Assembly (NCBI RefSeq): GCF_015207525.1
Contig: NZ_JADEWR010000004.1
Coordinates: forward strand, 241,906-305,905
Direction: 5' to 3'
Origin: Nodosilinea sp. LEGE 06152
GTDB taxonomy: Bacteria > Cyanobacteriota > Cyanobacteriia > Phormidesmidales > Phormidesmidaceae
Length of the DNA stretch: 64,000 nucleotides
Shown: positions 8,717 to 17,465 of the stretch, piece by piece
How the letters are laid out: each line of letters starts with the position of its first letter
Position numbering within the stretch: the stretch's first letter is position 1
Made by a program: the position numbers and the translations under genes
Notes under the pieces: generated by a model
Seen by the model: only the letters and a program-made list of their open reading frames with translations
Database searches by the model: none
What the model was told of the DNA's origin: nothing

Positions 8717-9933
8717 AGAACGGCTTCCTCTTGAACGAGATAGGTACGGTCTTGCTTGATGACGAGGTCTTTTTGGATCAGCGATCGCAGCGCATCCACG
8801 GCCTGAAACCGATTGATGCCCAGCTCCGTCTCAATTTCGCTGAGGCGAGCACCCTGGGTCAGATGCAGGTAGTTGTACACCACCTCTTCAAGGGAAGGGG
8901 TTTCGGGGGCAGGGGCTGAAACTGGAACGACAGCGACCGCCGCTGGTGCAGCGGGAGCAGTGACGGTGGCGACAGGCACAGCGCGCGCAGCCGCATGGGC
9001 GGGGACCGGAGTGGATGGGGCCACCGGGGCCGGAGCTGCAACCGGAGCAGTGGCGACGGTCGGGTTTGACACAGCCGGTTTCGCTATGGGCTTGGGCGCA
9101 GGCTTGGGCGCTGCGATCGCACGGGTCGGCACCGCAGTCACGGCGGGTCGTGTGACCGCGGGACGGGGAGACGGGGTGGCGACGGGCTGAGCGGTATTTT
9201 TTCCACCCCATACCAGGTGGGAGAGCTGCGCCCGCTGGGCCTGCAGCTGATGGCGAAAGTCAGCCAGTTCATCGAACATGGCATCGACAGAATCGGTCAG
9301 CGCCTGGCGATCGCTCTGGCGGTGCCCCTGGTTAACCACTGCCGCCTGCTGGCGCACTGCGGTCAACTCTTTTAGCGTGGCCTGCACCTGCACCTGCAGG
9401 TCTTCGACGTAGGCCGTCAGCTGGGGTAACAGTTCGGCCCGCACCATCGCCTGCTCCTGGCGGTAGCCCGCTAAATCAACCGCTGTTTTAGCCTGAATTT
9501 CGGCCACCTGCTGCTGCACCTGGCGCAGCTCCTGGGCAATCTCTAAGCGCAGATCGCTCACGGTGTTTTGGAGCACCTGGCAATCGTACTCAAGCTTTTG
9601 CCGCACTTCGGCAGCGCTCAGCTTGCGATCGGCCTGGTAATTGTCTAGCAGCACCTCTGTATCGGCCTGGAGCTGCTGAATGTAGTCTTGGCGGGCCTGC
9701 TGCCGAGGCAAAATCTGGGCCTCGCGGTCTGCGGTAGTTTGGGTTAGCCACAGGGCGGTGTTGGTGCGCAGGTCAGCCATGAGCTGATCGAGGTTTTGGC
9801 GCAGCTGCACAGCATGGACCAGCCGCTCGGCCTGCCAGCGCTCCAGGTCGGTAAAAACCTGGTCACGCCGACTAACTACCTCGCTCTGGCGCAGTTGTCG
9901 TGCGGCTTGCCACTGGTCATAAAGTGCTGTCAC
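8713..9933 (-). CDS. gvpC: GvpC-like gas vesicle outer protein with Pro/Ala linker and C-terminal winged-helix-like module
   Basis: By position (between gvpA and gvpN) and composition this is the GvpC-type protein that strengthens the vesicle surface. The 406-aa product has a long helical, Gln/Arg/Leu-rich N-terminal half (about 1-235) with heptad-like periodicity, suited to the GvpC rod but without the crisp 33-residue repeats of classical GvpC. A Pro/Ala/Val linker follows (about 245-340). It ends in a compact module at 343-406 (nt 8713-8907) homologous to the end of GvpN. The start is GTG at 9933. A GvpC assignment by sequence alone is moderate; the operon position is strong. The linker is unusually GC-rich and repetitive. 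Confidence 0.78.
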   Translation of the reverse strand: MTALYDQWQAARQLRQSEVVSRRDQVFTDLERWQAERLVHAVQLRQNLDQLMADLRTNTALWLTQTTADREAQILPRQQARQDYIQQLQADTEVLLDNYQADRKLSAAEVRQKLEYDCQVLQNTVSDLRLEIAQELRQVQQQVAEIQAKTAVDLAGYRQEQAMVRAELLPQLTAYVEDLQVQVQATLKELTAVRQQAAVVNQGHRQSDRQALTDSVDAMFDELADFRHQLQAQRAQLSHLVWGGKNTAQPVATPSPRPAVTRPAVTAVPTRAIAAPKPAPKPIAKPAVSNPTVATAPVAAPAPVAPSTPVPAHAAARAVPVATVTAPAAPAAVAVVPVSAPAPETPSLEEVVYNYLHLTQGARLSEIETELGINRFQAVDALRSLIQKDLVIKQDRTYLVQEEAVL

Positions 9934-10119
9934 AGGACTGCTCTCCCTTGGGCGAAAATAAAACTTGGTGAATACTTCGGAGAATCTTTTAGGATAGAAA
10001 AGAGGGAAATAGCGCCGAGAGAAAGACTTTTACCAAACCCTAAAACTTCAATTATTTTTTAAGTTTCTGGTGTTATTACTGAGCGCCATTCCTCGACTTT
10101 CTAACGGAAGCCCGCCATT

Positions 10120-10142
10120 AACAACTAGCAAAAAATGTTGTT
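10120..10142 (-). other. Small inverted repeat in the gvpA-gvpC spacer
   Basis: AACAAC (10120-10125) and GTTGTT (10137-10142) flank an A-rich loop. On the minus strand it reads AACAAC, a T-rich loop with six Ts, then GTTGTT. It follows the larger hairpin at 10153-10200 and may add to transcript attenuation. Weak by itself. Confidence 0.35.
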
Positions 10143-10152
10143 TTATGGAATT

Positions 10153-10200
10153 TATGGGGCAGATAAACAAGGGTCAAGCCCAGCATTCTACTGCCCCATA
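10153..10200 (-). terminator. Inverted repeat just downstream of gvpA (attenuator or mRNA-stabilising hairpin)
   Basis: TATGGGGCAG (10153-10162) and CTGCCCCATA (10191-10200) are perfect 10-bp inverted copies around a 28-nt loop, starting 27 nt after the gvpA stop on the minus strand. The sequence after it is AT-rich but has no immediate T run. In cyanobacteria gvpA mRNA is made in large excess over the downstream gvp genes; a hairpin at this place fits partial termination or 3'-end protection (inference). Confidence 0.55.
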
Positions 10201-10226
10201 GGGTTGCAAAGAGCGGTAGTGCTTTG

Positions 10227-10445
10227 CTAGGCAGCGGGCACAGCAGCTTGAGCGGTTAGGCCAACGGCCTCGGCGTACTTGAGGTAGGTATCAACAGAAG
10301 CAATGACGACGCGAGCTTCGATAGCCAGCAGTTCAATACCAACTAGGGAAACACGAACCCAAGCATCAACAACAATGCCTTTGTCCAGAATGCGGTCAAC
10401 AACTTCGGCCAAGCTAGAGGAAGAGTTTACTTTTTCAACAGCCAT
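10227..10445 (-). CDS. gvpA: Gas vesicle major structural protein GvpA
   Basis: The main shell protein of gas vesicles. The 72-aa product has the canonical sequence: [19 protein letters not shown], then [21 protein letters not shown] and [13 protein letters not shown]. This gives the alpha-beta-beta-alpha fold that packs into ribs. An AGGGG ribosome site lies 10 nt before the ATG. It is first in the minus-strand cluster and is followed by a strong inverted repeat. There is a single gvpA copy in this window; many cyanobacteria carry several. Confidence 0.98.
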   Translation of the reverse strand: MAVEKVNSSSSLAEVVDRILDKGIVVDAWVRVSLVGIELLAIEARVVIASVDTYLKYAEAVGLTAQAAVPAA

Positions 10446-10745
10446 GATTTTGAACCCCTAAACAATTAATGTGTTCAATGAAATTGCAAGCATAGCTTCC
10501 TTAAATGCGCCTGATTGCTACTGCAAAGAAGCGGTAGAAACAATCTCGGTGCGTAGGGCTTCTTGTCTTGCACATTTGTAGTCTGCCCATCTGCTTAGAA
10601 CAGCTCACAACTTTTGAAAAATCAGTTCATTTATTGTTACCTCTAGGGGGTTGAGCTATAGCCAAAACGGGCTTAATGCCCTTGGGCAGCTAATCTCAGC
10701 CGAATGCTAGATAATAGAAGCGCAACGCTACAGTCAGGCACAGGC
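10446..10745. promoter_or_regulatory. Divergent intergenic region between gvpA and the TPR gene
   Basis: About 300 bases without a gene, AT-richer than its surroundings, between the starts of gvpA (minus) and the TPR gene (plus). It must hold the gvpA promoter; I cannot pick a -35/-10 pair with confidence. No RNA gene or repeat is evident. Confidence 0.5.
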
Positions 10746-11219
10746 ATGATGGACGATTCAACCTTAGAAGTGCTGCTGCAAAGCCTGAAGCAAGCCGATG
10801 AGTATCAGCGCGAGCTGGCTACTGCCGCCCTCTGGCAGCGCTGGTTTTACCAAAAGGGAGCGGTGGGCAACCAGCGGCTGCAAGATGCCCAAACCCTGAT
10901 AGACCAGGGCCAAATTGACGCGGCGGAGGCGTTGCTATCGGCCCTGGTGGCCGAATTGCCTGACTTTGCCGAAGCCTGGAACCGGCGAGCGGTACTCTAC
11001 TTCATGCAGCATCGCTATCTGGAGGCGAAGGCCGACTGTCAGCAGGTCATTGAGCTAGTGCCATATCACTTCGGGGCCCTCCACGGGCTGGGGTTGTGCC
11101 ATACCGCCCTGGAGCAGTACGAGGAGGCCATTCAAGCGTTTCGGCGGGCTCTGGTGGTGCAGCCCTACGCGCTCATTAACCAACGGTTGATTTTAGAATG
11201 CACGGCTCAGCTGAGCTGA
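10746..11219 (+). CDS. Tetratricopeptide repeat protein
   Basis: A small helical protein of about 157 aa (171 if begun at ATG 10704) with an N-terminal helix pair and at least two TPR units near its C terminus: AEAWNRRAVLYFMQHRYLEAKADCQQVIELVP and the following LHGLGLCHTALEQYEEAIQAFRRALVVQP. TPRs mediate protein-protein contacts; no enzymatic motif is present. I prefer the ATGATG at 10746 because the upstream 14 residues look non-conserved. It lies divergent to gvpA, within the stretch that separates the two gvp groups, but nothing in the sequence ties it to gas vesicles. Confidence 0.8.
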   Translation: MMDDSTLEVLLQSLKQADEYQRELATAALWQRWFYQKGAVGNQRLQDAQTLIDQGQIDAAEALLSALVAELPDFAEAWNRRAVLYFMQHRYLEAKADCQQVIELVPYHFGALHGLGLCHTALEQYEEAIQAFRRALVVQPYALINQRLILECTAQLS

Positions 11220-11368
11220 GGGTTAATACCGCTTAGTTTTGGTTTGGACCCAGAAATTGGGCACAAAAAGCGCTAAGGCCACTAGAAACCTTCAACAGCC
11301 TTACGCTTGTAGGGGGTTTGAAGGAGCCTGGCCCAGACCCGACCACCCTACTTTGTCTAGAACCTGCT

Positions 11369-12718
11369 ATGCCTCAAAACACCGCTGCAATTCTGGCCCG
11401 TTTGAAGGAGAGTAGCACTCGCTTTGTTCGGGTGGTGTGGTGTGACAACGGCAATGTCATTCGCGGCAAGGCCATCCACATAAATGCCCTAGCGCGACAG
11501 TTAGAAGGGGGAGAAGCGGTTGCCGTGGGGCTATCGGCGGCGCAGCAGGCGATTCCGGTGGTGGCAGATGCGGTGGCCCCTGGCAGCGGTCTCGGGCCGG
11601 TGGGGGAGGTGTGGCTGGTGCCTGACTGGAGAACGATTCAGAGTCTGCCCTATGCCCCTGGGCAGGCGCGGGTGATGGGCAACATGGTCAAGGACGGGCA
11701 GCCCTGGCCCTGGTGCTCGCGTCAGTTTCTAAACCGGATGGTCCAGCAGGCTAGCGAGCGGGGGCTGACCATTAAGGCGGCTTTTGAGCCAGAGTTTTAT
11801 CTACTGCGGCAGGATGGGGAGACGATTTTCCCTGCGGATACTACACCCTTTGCGGCCACGCTGGCGATGGATATACATGGGGAGGTAATTGGGGCGATCG
11901 CCGATGCCCTTAGCGCCCAGGGCGTTGCCGTAGAGCAGTACTACCCCGAATCGGGGCCGGGGCAGCAGGAGATTTCGGTACGCTATACCGACGCGTTAGC
12001 GGCCGCCGACCAGCACATTGTCTACCGCGAAACCGTCAAGGCCGTGGCCCAGCAGCACGGACTGGTAGCCTCCTTTGTGCCAAAGCTGTTTGAGAACCAG
12101 GCGGGCAGCGGTTGTCACCTGCACCTGAGTCTTTGGCGGGGCGATCAGAACCTAATTCCAGATGGTGCGAGCGGGCTTTCAAACACCGCCAAGGCTTTTG
12201 CGGCTGGGCTGTTGCACCACCTGCCCGCTCTGATGGCGATTACTGCGCCCAGCCCCAACTCCTACCGTCGCCTGCGCCCCCACTGCTGGAGTGGAGCCTA
12301 CTGCGCCTGGGGCATGGACAACCGGGAGGCCGCCTTGCGGGTGCCGAGTAATTTTGCCCAGCCCAGCCCAACCCATTTGGAGCTAAAGACCGTGGATGGG
12401 GCAGCTAACCCTTATCTAGCCCTGGGGAGCGCGATCGCAGCTGGTTTAGACGGTATGGCTCAAAGCTATACCCTGCCAGAGTCGGTTCAGCAAGACCCAG
12501 GGATGCTGTCTGAGGCCGAGCGGCGCGATCGCGGTATTGCCCTACTGCCCCAATCCTTGGCCGCAGCCCTGGCAGCCTTCGAGCAGGACACGGTGCTGCT
12601 AGAGGCGCTGGGTAAACCCCTAGCCCAAACGCACCTGGCCGTTCGCCGGGCCGAACTAGCCGCGATGGAAGGCATGACCATAGAGGCAGAGGCAGATCTA
12701 CTGCGCGATCGCTACTAA
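11369..12718 (+). CDS. Glutamine synthetase-family enzyme (probable gamma-glutamyl amide ligase)
   Basis: ATP-dependent ligase of the glutamine synthetase superfamily, 449 aa from ATG 11369. Family signatures are visible: IRGKAI in the beta-grasp domain, the metal-site blocks FEPEFYLL and YYPESGPGQQEIS, GSGCHLHLSLW (nucleotide/metal), and NSYRRLRPHCWSG (substrate glutamate/phosphate). The regulatory Tyr loop of GlnA type I is absent, and the active-site blocks resemble GlnA-like gamma-glutamylamine or gamma-glutamylpolyamine synthetases more than ammonia-using GlnA (inference). It stands alone between a TPR gene and a convergent peptide-binding lipoprotein. A second, different member lies at 56297-57622. 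Confidence 0.85.
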   Translation: MPQNTAAILARLKESSTRFVRVVWCDNGNVIRGKAIHINALARQLEGGEAVAVGLSAAQQAIPVVADAVAPGSGLGPVGEVWLVPDWRTIQSLPYAPGQARVMGNMVKDGQPWPWCSRQFLNRMVQQASERGLTIKAAFEPEFYLLRQDGETIFPADTTPFAATLAMDIHGEVIGAIADALSAQGVAVEQYYPESGPGQQEISVRYTDALAAADQHIVYRETVKAVAQQHGLVASFVPKLFENQAGSGCHLHLSLWRGDQNLIPDGASGLSNTAKAFAAGLLHHLPALMAITAPSPNSYRRLRPHCWSGAYCAWGMDNREAALRVPSNFAQPSPTHLELKTVDGAANPYLALGSAIAAGLDGMAQSYTLPESVQQDPGMLSEAERRDRGIALLPQSLAAALAAFEQDTVLLEALGKPLAQTHLAVRRAELAAMEGMTIEAEADLLRDRY

Positions 12719-12814
12719 TGGCATTAATGGCGCTACTGACGATGTCGCGCCTGACTATACCGCTATGTTGAAGGCTGAGTTTTGCTACCCATAAACCTCC
12801 AGCCCATCCTTGCC

Positions 12815-14581
12815 CTACTCGACGGTTAACTCGTGGATATTCCATAGGGCACCACCCAGGGCCGTGTACTTGACCCCATTTACTCGGTTGCGCACAGCGG
12901 TGAGCGATAGGTTGTTAATTAAATAGGTAAAGGGCAGGTACTCCTGGGTAAGCTTCTGGGTTTCTTTGTACAGTTCAAAGCGCTCCTCTTCATCAATTAC
13001 CTGGGCCGCTTGGACGTAGAGCTCGGCGATTCGTCGCTCCCAGTCGGCAGCCTGCCAGCCCTCTAGCGGGTCTTGGCCAGGGCCAGCGTTTTGGTTAAAG
13101 GCGTGGAGCGCCCCGTCGAGCAGCCAAACATTGGCACCGCCATTGGGTTCGGTGCCGCCGGTTAGGCCCAGCACTAGGGCTTCCCACTCCAGGCTATCGG
13201 TGAGGCGATCGACTAGGGCATTAAACGCAAGGGGCTGAAAATCGACCTGAATGCCTAATTTAGACAAGTCGTTTTTGATCTGGGCTCCAATCGATTCGCG
13301 AATTTTGTTGCCAGAGTTGGTAACGAGGGTAAAACGCACCCGGTTGCCTTCCCCATCTAGCAGCTGCCCAGCGCTGTTGTACTGAAAGCCGTTGGCCTGC
13401 AGCAGTTCTTTAGCCTTTTCAAGGTCGTAGTCGTAGGTGCGAATACCCATTTCAGGCGGGGCATAGAAGGGGCTGGGCACCGAAATTGGCGATGTCTGGG
13501 GCTGGCCGAGACCCTGAAAAATGTTGTTTACCATCGTCTGGCGATCGATGCCGTAGGAGATTGCCTGGCGAAAGGCCACGTTGTTAAACCAGGCCGATCG
13601 CACCGGGTTAACCAGAGGTTTGCCGTTGCGGCTGGCCCGGTTGAGGTTGAAGGCGAAGAAATTGGTACCCAGACCAGGGCCACCGTTGTAGATAGTAAAG
13701 TCGCCTCGTTCTTCTTCACGCTTTAGCAGCGAGAAAAAGTCGGGCTGTACGCTGTCCATATCCAGCCCGCCGGAGCGAAACTGAAAGAAGGAGGTATCGG
13801 TAGAGCCGACAATTTGCCAGACAACCTGTTCAACATAGGGTTGGGGGTTGCCCTGGTCATCCTTCTGCCAGTAGTAGGGGTTGCGCTCAAAAATGACCCG
13901 CTCTCCCGGCACATACTGGGCCAGCACGTAGGGGCCATTGCCCACAATTCTACGAGGCGGCGTATCGGTACCCCAGGTTGAGAGAAACAGCGGATTGCCC
14001 TGGGCATCGAGGTTTTCGACCGTTGGCCGAAGAATATGGGCCGGAATAATTTCTAGCGACGTGTTGCCCAGCATGGGCGCGAAGGGCTCGGGCAGTGTAA
14101 AGCGCACCCGGCGATCGTCAACTTTGCTGACCTCAGGCAGCAGCCCCTGGGTGCCAATGCGAAACCCGTCGCGGCTGTTGGTCAGAATGGCTGGGTTAAA
14201 CAGGGTGTCGTAGGTAAACACCACATCGTCAGCGGTCAGCGGTTCGCCATCGGACCAGCGCAGCCCCTCGCGCAGGGTAAACTCCAGCAGCTTGCCATCG
14301 TCAGAGATCTCCCAGCTTTCGGCCAGGGCGGGCACCGTTTCGCCGCTGATGCCATCGGTGGTGGTCAGGCCCTCAAAAGTAAAGCCAAAGATATTCGGCG
14401 ACTCTTGACTGAGGGTGGGGTTGAAGGTTTTGGGGTCGCTGAGGGTGCTGAGCACCAGCCGGGGCACATCGGCACTCGCCTGGGCAAACCGGGTAGGGTT
14501 GCAGCCAGTGCTCACCAGACCGATCACCAGCGCCAGCACCAGCGCCAAGACTTGCCTACCTCTAGCCCAGGTGCCTGTCAT
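12815..14581 (-). CDS. ABC transporter substrate-binding lipoprotein, family 5 (oligopeptide/dipeptide type)
   Basis: Periplasmic binding component of a peptide/opine/nickel-type ABC importer. With the ATG at 14581 the protein has a 26-residue signal ending in the lipobox VSTGC, so Cys27 would be lipidated; the longer frame from 14641 only adds a non-conserved leader. The mature part has the SBP_bac_5 layout: PKTFNPTLSQES, PALAESWEISDDGKLLEFTLREGLRWSDGEPLTADDVVFTYD, and AFRQAISYGIDRQTMVNNIF. About 589 aa, normal for the family. No permease or ATPase gene is adjacent, common for this family in cyanobacteria. The ligand is not deducible. It separates gvpA and gvpF/G. Confidence 0.92.
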   Translation of the reverse strand: MTGTWARGRQVLALVLALVIGLVSTGCNPTRFAQASADVPRLVLSTLSDPKTFNPTLSQESPNIFGFTFEGLTTTDGISGETVPALAESWEISDDGKLLEFTLREGLRWSDGEPLTADDVVFTYDTLFNPAILTNSRDGFRIGTQGLLPEVSKVDDRRVRFTLPEPFAPMLGNTSLEIIPAHILRPTVENLDAQGNPLFLSTWGTDTPPRRIVGNGPYVLAQYVPGERVIFERNPYYWQKDDQGNPQPYVEQVVWQIVGSTDTSFFQFRSGGLDMDSVQPDFFSLLKREEERGDFTIYNGGPGLGTNFFAFNLNRASRNGKPLVNPVRSAWFNNVAFRQAISYGIDRQTMVNNIFQGLGQPQTSPISVPSPFYAPPEMGIRTYDYDLEKAKELLQANGFQYNSAGQLLDGEGNRVRFTLVTNSGNKIRESIGAQIKNDLSKLGIQVDFQPLAFNALVDRLTDSLEWEALVLGLTGGTEPNGGANVWLLDGALHAFNQNAGPGQDPLEGWQAADWERRIAELYVQAAQVIDEEERFELYKETQKLTQEYLPFTYLINNLSLTAVRNRVNGVKYTALGGALWNIHELTVE

Positions 14582-14860
14582 TAGCCAACGGTTGGTTGCC
14601 CCAGGTGCAATGGCCACAGTTGCGAGTCTCCTATCTGCCAAGACAATGCCTAAACACTATAGCGATTAACCCATAAAGATTGACATGCCGGGGCTTTGGC
14701 GCAGGAACAGTCGTAGGCCAAGTCTCTTTTCAGCGCTGAATCTGTCCCAGCGGAATTGTCTGGAGTTGAACCAGGGGCGATCGCCCCTCTGTCAAAAACA
14801 CCCAGGCTTTAGGGCACCCTAGAGGCGTTCCCCCATCCGACGCCTCCCAAGAGATAACCT

Positions 14861-15595
14861 ATGGCTGATCGCTACTATCTGTACGGTATTTTTCCGGCCC
14901 CTGGCCCCGCTGAGCTACCCCTAGATGGCTTAGATGAGCAAGCAGTGCAGGCTCAGCAGCTGGATAACTTTACCTTTCTTTATTCTCTTGCCTGCCAGAA
15001 ACGCTATCTGTCGAGCCGCAAGAACCTGCTGGGCCACGAAAAAGTGCTGGAAGCTGCCATGGAGCAGGGCCACCGCACGCTGCTGCCGCTCCAGTTTGGG
15101 CTGATTGTCGACAGTTGGGAGCAGGTGCAGAACGATCTGGTCGCCCCCCATGCCGAGGACCTGGCGCAGCTGTTTCAGCGGCTCGATGGCTGCCGCGAGG
15201 TGAGCATTAAAGTGCAGTGGGAGCCATCGACAGAACTCGAAATGATGATGGCCGAAGACGGCACCCTGCGTGCCCAGCGCGACCAGTTGGAGGGCACCCA
15301 GCTGGGCATGGAGCAGGTGATTTTTATCGGTCAGCAGATTGAAGCGGCGATGGAGGCGCGCAAGCAGGGCATTGTGGAGCAATTTCGCCAGGCTCTGACC
15401 CCGCTGGCCAAGGACGTGCTCGAGAACGCACCCCAGACCGATGTGATGATTTACAACGCGGCCTACCTGATTCCATGGGAGAGCGAAACCGAGTTTAGCC
15501 AGGCCGTCAATGCCATAGACGCTACCTTTGGCGATCGCCTGCGCATTCGCTACAACAACTTTACCGCCCCCTACAACTTCGCCCAGCTCAACTAG
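14861..15595 (+). CDS. gvpF: Gas vesicle protein GvpF/GvpL
   Basis: Gas vesicle assembly protein of the GvpF/GvpL family, 244 aa. It opens with the family hallmark YYLYGIFPAPGP and continues with HEKVLEAAMEQGHRTLLPLQFGLIVDSWEQV, then a long helical arm and a C-terminal domain ending RLRIRYNNFTAPYNFAQL. GvpF is thought to line the inner vesicle face or chaperone GvpA. It pairs with gvpG 12 nt downstream. Both lie on the opposite strand and about 4.4 kb from gvpA, so the gvp genes are split into two transcription units. Confidence 0.93.
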   Translation: MADRYYLYGIFPAPGPAELPLDGLDEQAVQAQQLDNFTFLYSLACQKRYLSSRKNLLGHEKVLEAAMEQGHRTLLPLQFGLIVDSWEQVQNDLVAPHAEDLAQLFQRLDGCREVSIKVQWEPSTELEMMMAEDGTLRAQRDQLEGTQLGMEQVIFIGQQIEAAMEARKQGIVEQFRQALTPLAKDVLENAPQTDVMIYNAAYLIPWESETEFSQAVNAIDATFGDRLRIRYNNFTAPYNFAQLN

Positions 15596-15607
15596 CTGTC
15601 ACCCCCT

Positions 15608-15853
15608 ATGCTGCTAAAAGTTCTCTTTGCCCCCGTGCTCGGCCCCATTGAGGGGGTGAGCTGGGTGGCCAACAAACTCCTAGACCAGGCCGATGTGGCC
15701 ACCAACGACCTTGAAAGTCTGAAAAAGCAGCTGCTCGCCCTTCAGCTCGCCTTTGATATGGGAGAGATTGCTGAAACAGACTTTGAAATTCAGGAAGAAG
15801 ACATTCTCCTCGCCATCCAAGCCATTGAGGATGAAGAAGACGAAGATGAATGA
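15608..15853 (+). CDS. gvpG: Gas vesicle protein GvpG
   Basis: Small accessory gas vesicle protein, 81 aa. N-terminal segment VLFAPVLGPIEGVSWVANKLLDQAD is typical of GvpG, followed by a helical body and an Asp/Glu-only tail (EDEEDEDE). It starts 12 nt after gvpF ends and is clearly in the same operon. The order gvpF-gvpG is the usual cyanobacterial one; gvpV and gvpW, which often follow, are not here: a tRNA gene comes next. Confidence 0.93.
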   Translation: MLLKVLFAPVLGPIEGVSWVANKLLDQADVATNDLESLKKQLLALQLAFDMGEIAETDFEIQEEDILLAIQAIEDEEDEDE

Positions 15854-15860
15854 CCTAAAA

Positions 15861-15932
15861 CTGGGGTGCTAGGATTCGAACCTAGGAATGCCGGGACCAA
15901 AACCCGGTGCCTTACCGCTTGGCGACACCCCA
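15861..15932 (-). tRNA. tRNA-Gln (anticodon UUG)
   Basis: Minus strand 15932-15861 folds as a 72-nt cloverleaf: acceptor TGGGGTG pairs with CACCCCA, anticodon stem CCGGG/CCCGG encloses loop TTTTGGT (anticodon TTG), T arm CCTAG-GTTCGAA-TCCTAGG region, discriminator G. CCA is not encoded. Confidence 0.96.
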
Positions 15933-16143
15933 TCGTTATCGCTTTGACAATATAGCAGGTCTAGCAGTACTACTGTCAAGGTGTCTGAGAAAACTTAGTG
16001 CCAGAACCTGCACTTTGCTACTGCACATGGTCTAAATGCATAGTCGGTGGCTGCGGGGCATAACTATGGAGCTGGCTCGCAACCGCCGTGCTAAACATCG
16101 CGCTGTTCCCCCCAAACTCAGTGGTGGCAGCTATACCCATGGC

Positions 16144-17385
16144 TCAGGTGGTGTATTCGGCGTTGATTTTGACGTAGTCGTAGCTGAGGTCGCAGCCCCA
16201 GGCCTGTCCTTTGCCGGGGCCATCACCCATGCTGATGTGGATAGCCACGGTGTCGGTCTTCAGATATTCGCCCTGGGTGGCCGCCGTCAGGTAGGCGCTG
16301 GCGGCGGGGCGATCGAAGGCCAGGGGCTGACCGTGCTCCATCAGCAAAAAGTCACCCAGCTGCACCCGCAGGTCGCTCTGGTCGAAGGTGACCCCGGCTC
16401 GTCCGGCGGCGGCGGCAATGCGGCCCCAGTTGGGGTCGTGGCCAAAGATGGCCGACTTGACCAGGGACGAGCCGGCGATCGCGCGGGCGACCTGGTTGGC
16501 GGCCGCCGTGTTGGCCGCCCCGGTGACGGTGACCTCGATTAGACAGGTGGCCCCTTCGCCGTCGCGGGCGACCGCCTTGGCCAGGTGCTGGCAAACGGCG
16601 GTGAGCATGGCCTCGAGTTGGTCGGCCTCGGCCCCTTCGTCGGTGATAGCGGGGGTGCGCGATGCACCATTGGCCAGGGCAATCAGGGTGTCGTTGGTGC
16701 TGGTGTCGCCGTCAACGGTGATCTGGTTGAAGCTGCGATCGGCGGCGCGGCGCAGCATGTCTTGCCACAGAGTGGGCGACACGGTGGCGTCGCAGGTAAC
16801 AAAGGCCAGCATGGTAGCCATATTGGGGTGAATCATGCCAGAGCCCTTGGCAATGCCGCCAATGCGCACGGGGCGATCGTGGATGGTGGTTTCCATCGCG
16901 ACGGATTTAGGCACCAGGTCGGTGGTAATAATGGCTCTGGCGGCGGCCTCAGAGCCCTCCGACGACAGGCTTTTCACCAGATTAGGAACGCCCGCCTTGA
17001 GCTGATCCATCTTGATCCGCTGGCCAATTACCCCGGTGGAGGCAATTAGCACGGCCTCGGGAATCAGGTTGAGGGCAGACCCGACAGCAACAGCGCTCTC
17101 GATCGTATCGACCCAGCCCTGGTTGCCGGTGCAGGCGTTGGCCTGACCGGCATTGACCAGAATGGCGCGGGCGCTGGGGCGAGCCTCAAGCCGCTGGCGG
17201 CAGTAGTCAACACAGGCGGCACGCACATGGCTGGTAGTGAAAACCCCCGCGGCGATCGCCTCAGCATCTGAGTAAATCAGCGCCAGATCCGGCGCACCGG
17301 AGGGTTTAAGCCCTGCTGCAATACCTGCCGCCTGAAATCCTTTGGGGGCCGTAATGCCACCCTCAACTAGCCGCCACTCTGCCAT
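16144..17385 (-). CDS. argJ: Bifunctional ornithine acetyltransferase / N-acetylglutamate synthase
   Basis: Transfers acetyl from N-acetylornithine to glutamate and can also use acetyl-CoA, cycling acetyl groups in arginine biosynthesis. The 413-aa sequence shows ArgJ landmarks: GVFTTSHVRAACVDYCR, ILVNAGQANACTG, LIASTGVIGQ and the autocleavage site HPNMATMLAF, where Thr191 becomes the N-terminal nucleophile of the beta chain. Further conserved blocks are VDGDTSTNDT and GHDPNWGRI. Cytosolic. It is a single gene, as usual in cyanobacteria, divergent from the GNAT gene at 17466. Confidence 0.97.
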   Translation of the reverse strand: MAEWRLVEGGITAPKGFQAAGIAAGLKPSGAPDLALIYSDAEAIAAGVFTTSHVRAACVDYCRQRLEARPSARAILVNAGQANACTGNQGWVDTIESAVAVGSALNLIPEAVLIASTGVIGQRIKMDQLKAGVPNLVKSLSSEGSEAAARAIITTDLVPKSVAMETTIHDRPVRIGGIAKGSGMIHPNMATMLAFVTCDATVSPTLWQDMLRRAADRSFNQITVDGDTSTNDTLIALANGASRTPAITDEGAEADQLEAMLTAVCQHLAKAVARDGEGATCLIEVTVTGAANTAAANQVARAIAGSSLVKSAIFGHDPNWGRIAAAAGRAGVTFDQSDLRVQLGDFLLMEHGQPLAFDRPAASAYLTAATQGEYLKTDTVAIHISMGDGPGKGQAWGCDLSYDYVKINAEYTT

Positions 17386-17465
17386 GCTGCTGTCATCCCA
17401 TAGGTATTGCCGGGGATTATACCAAGCTTCTGTGGGGATGCTGCTGGACGTTCAAACACCAAATT

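Noticed and set aside
16585..17049. 154-aa frame antisense to argJ
   Set aside because: Gly/His/Val-rich shadow peptide of a certain gene; no family resemblance.
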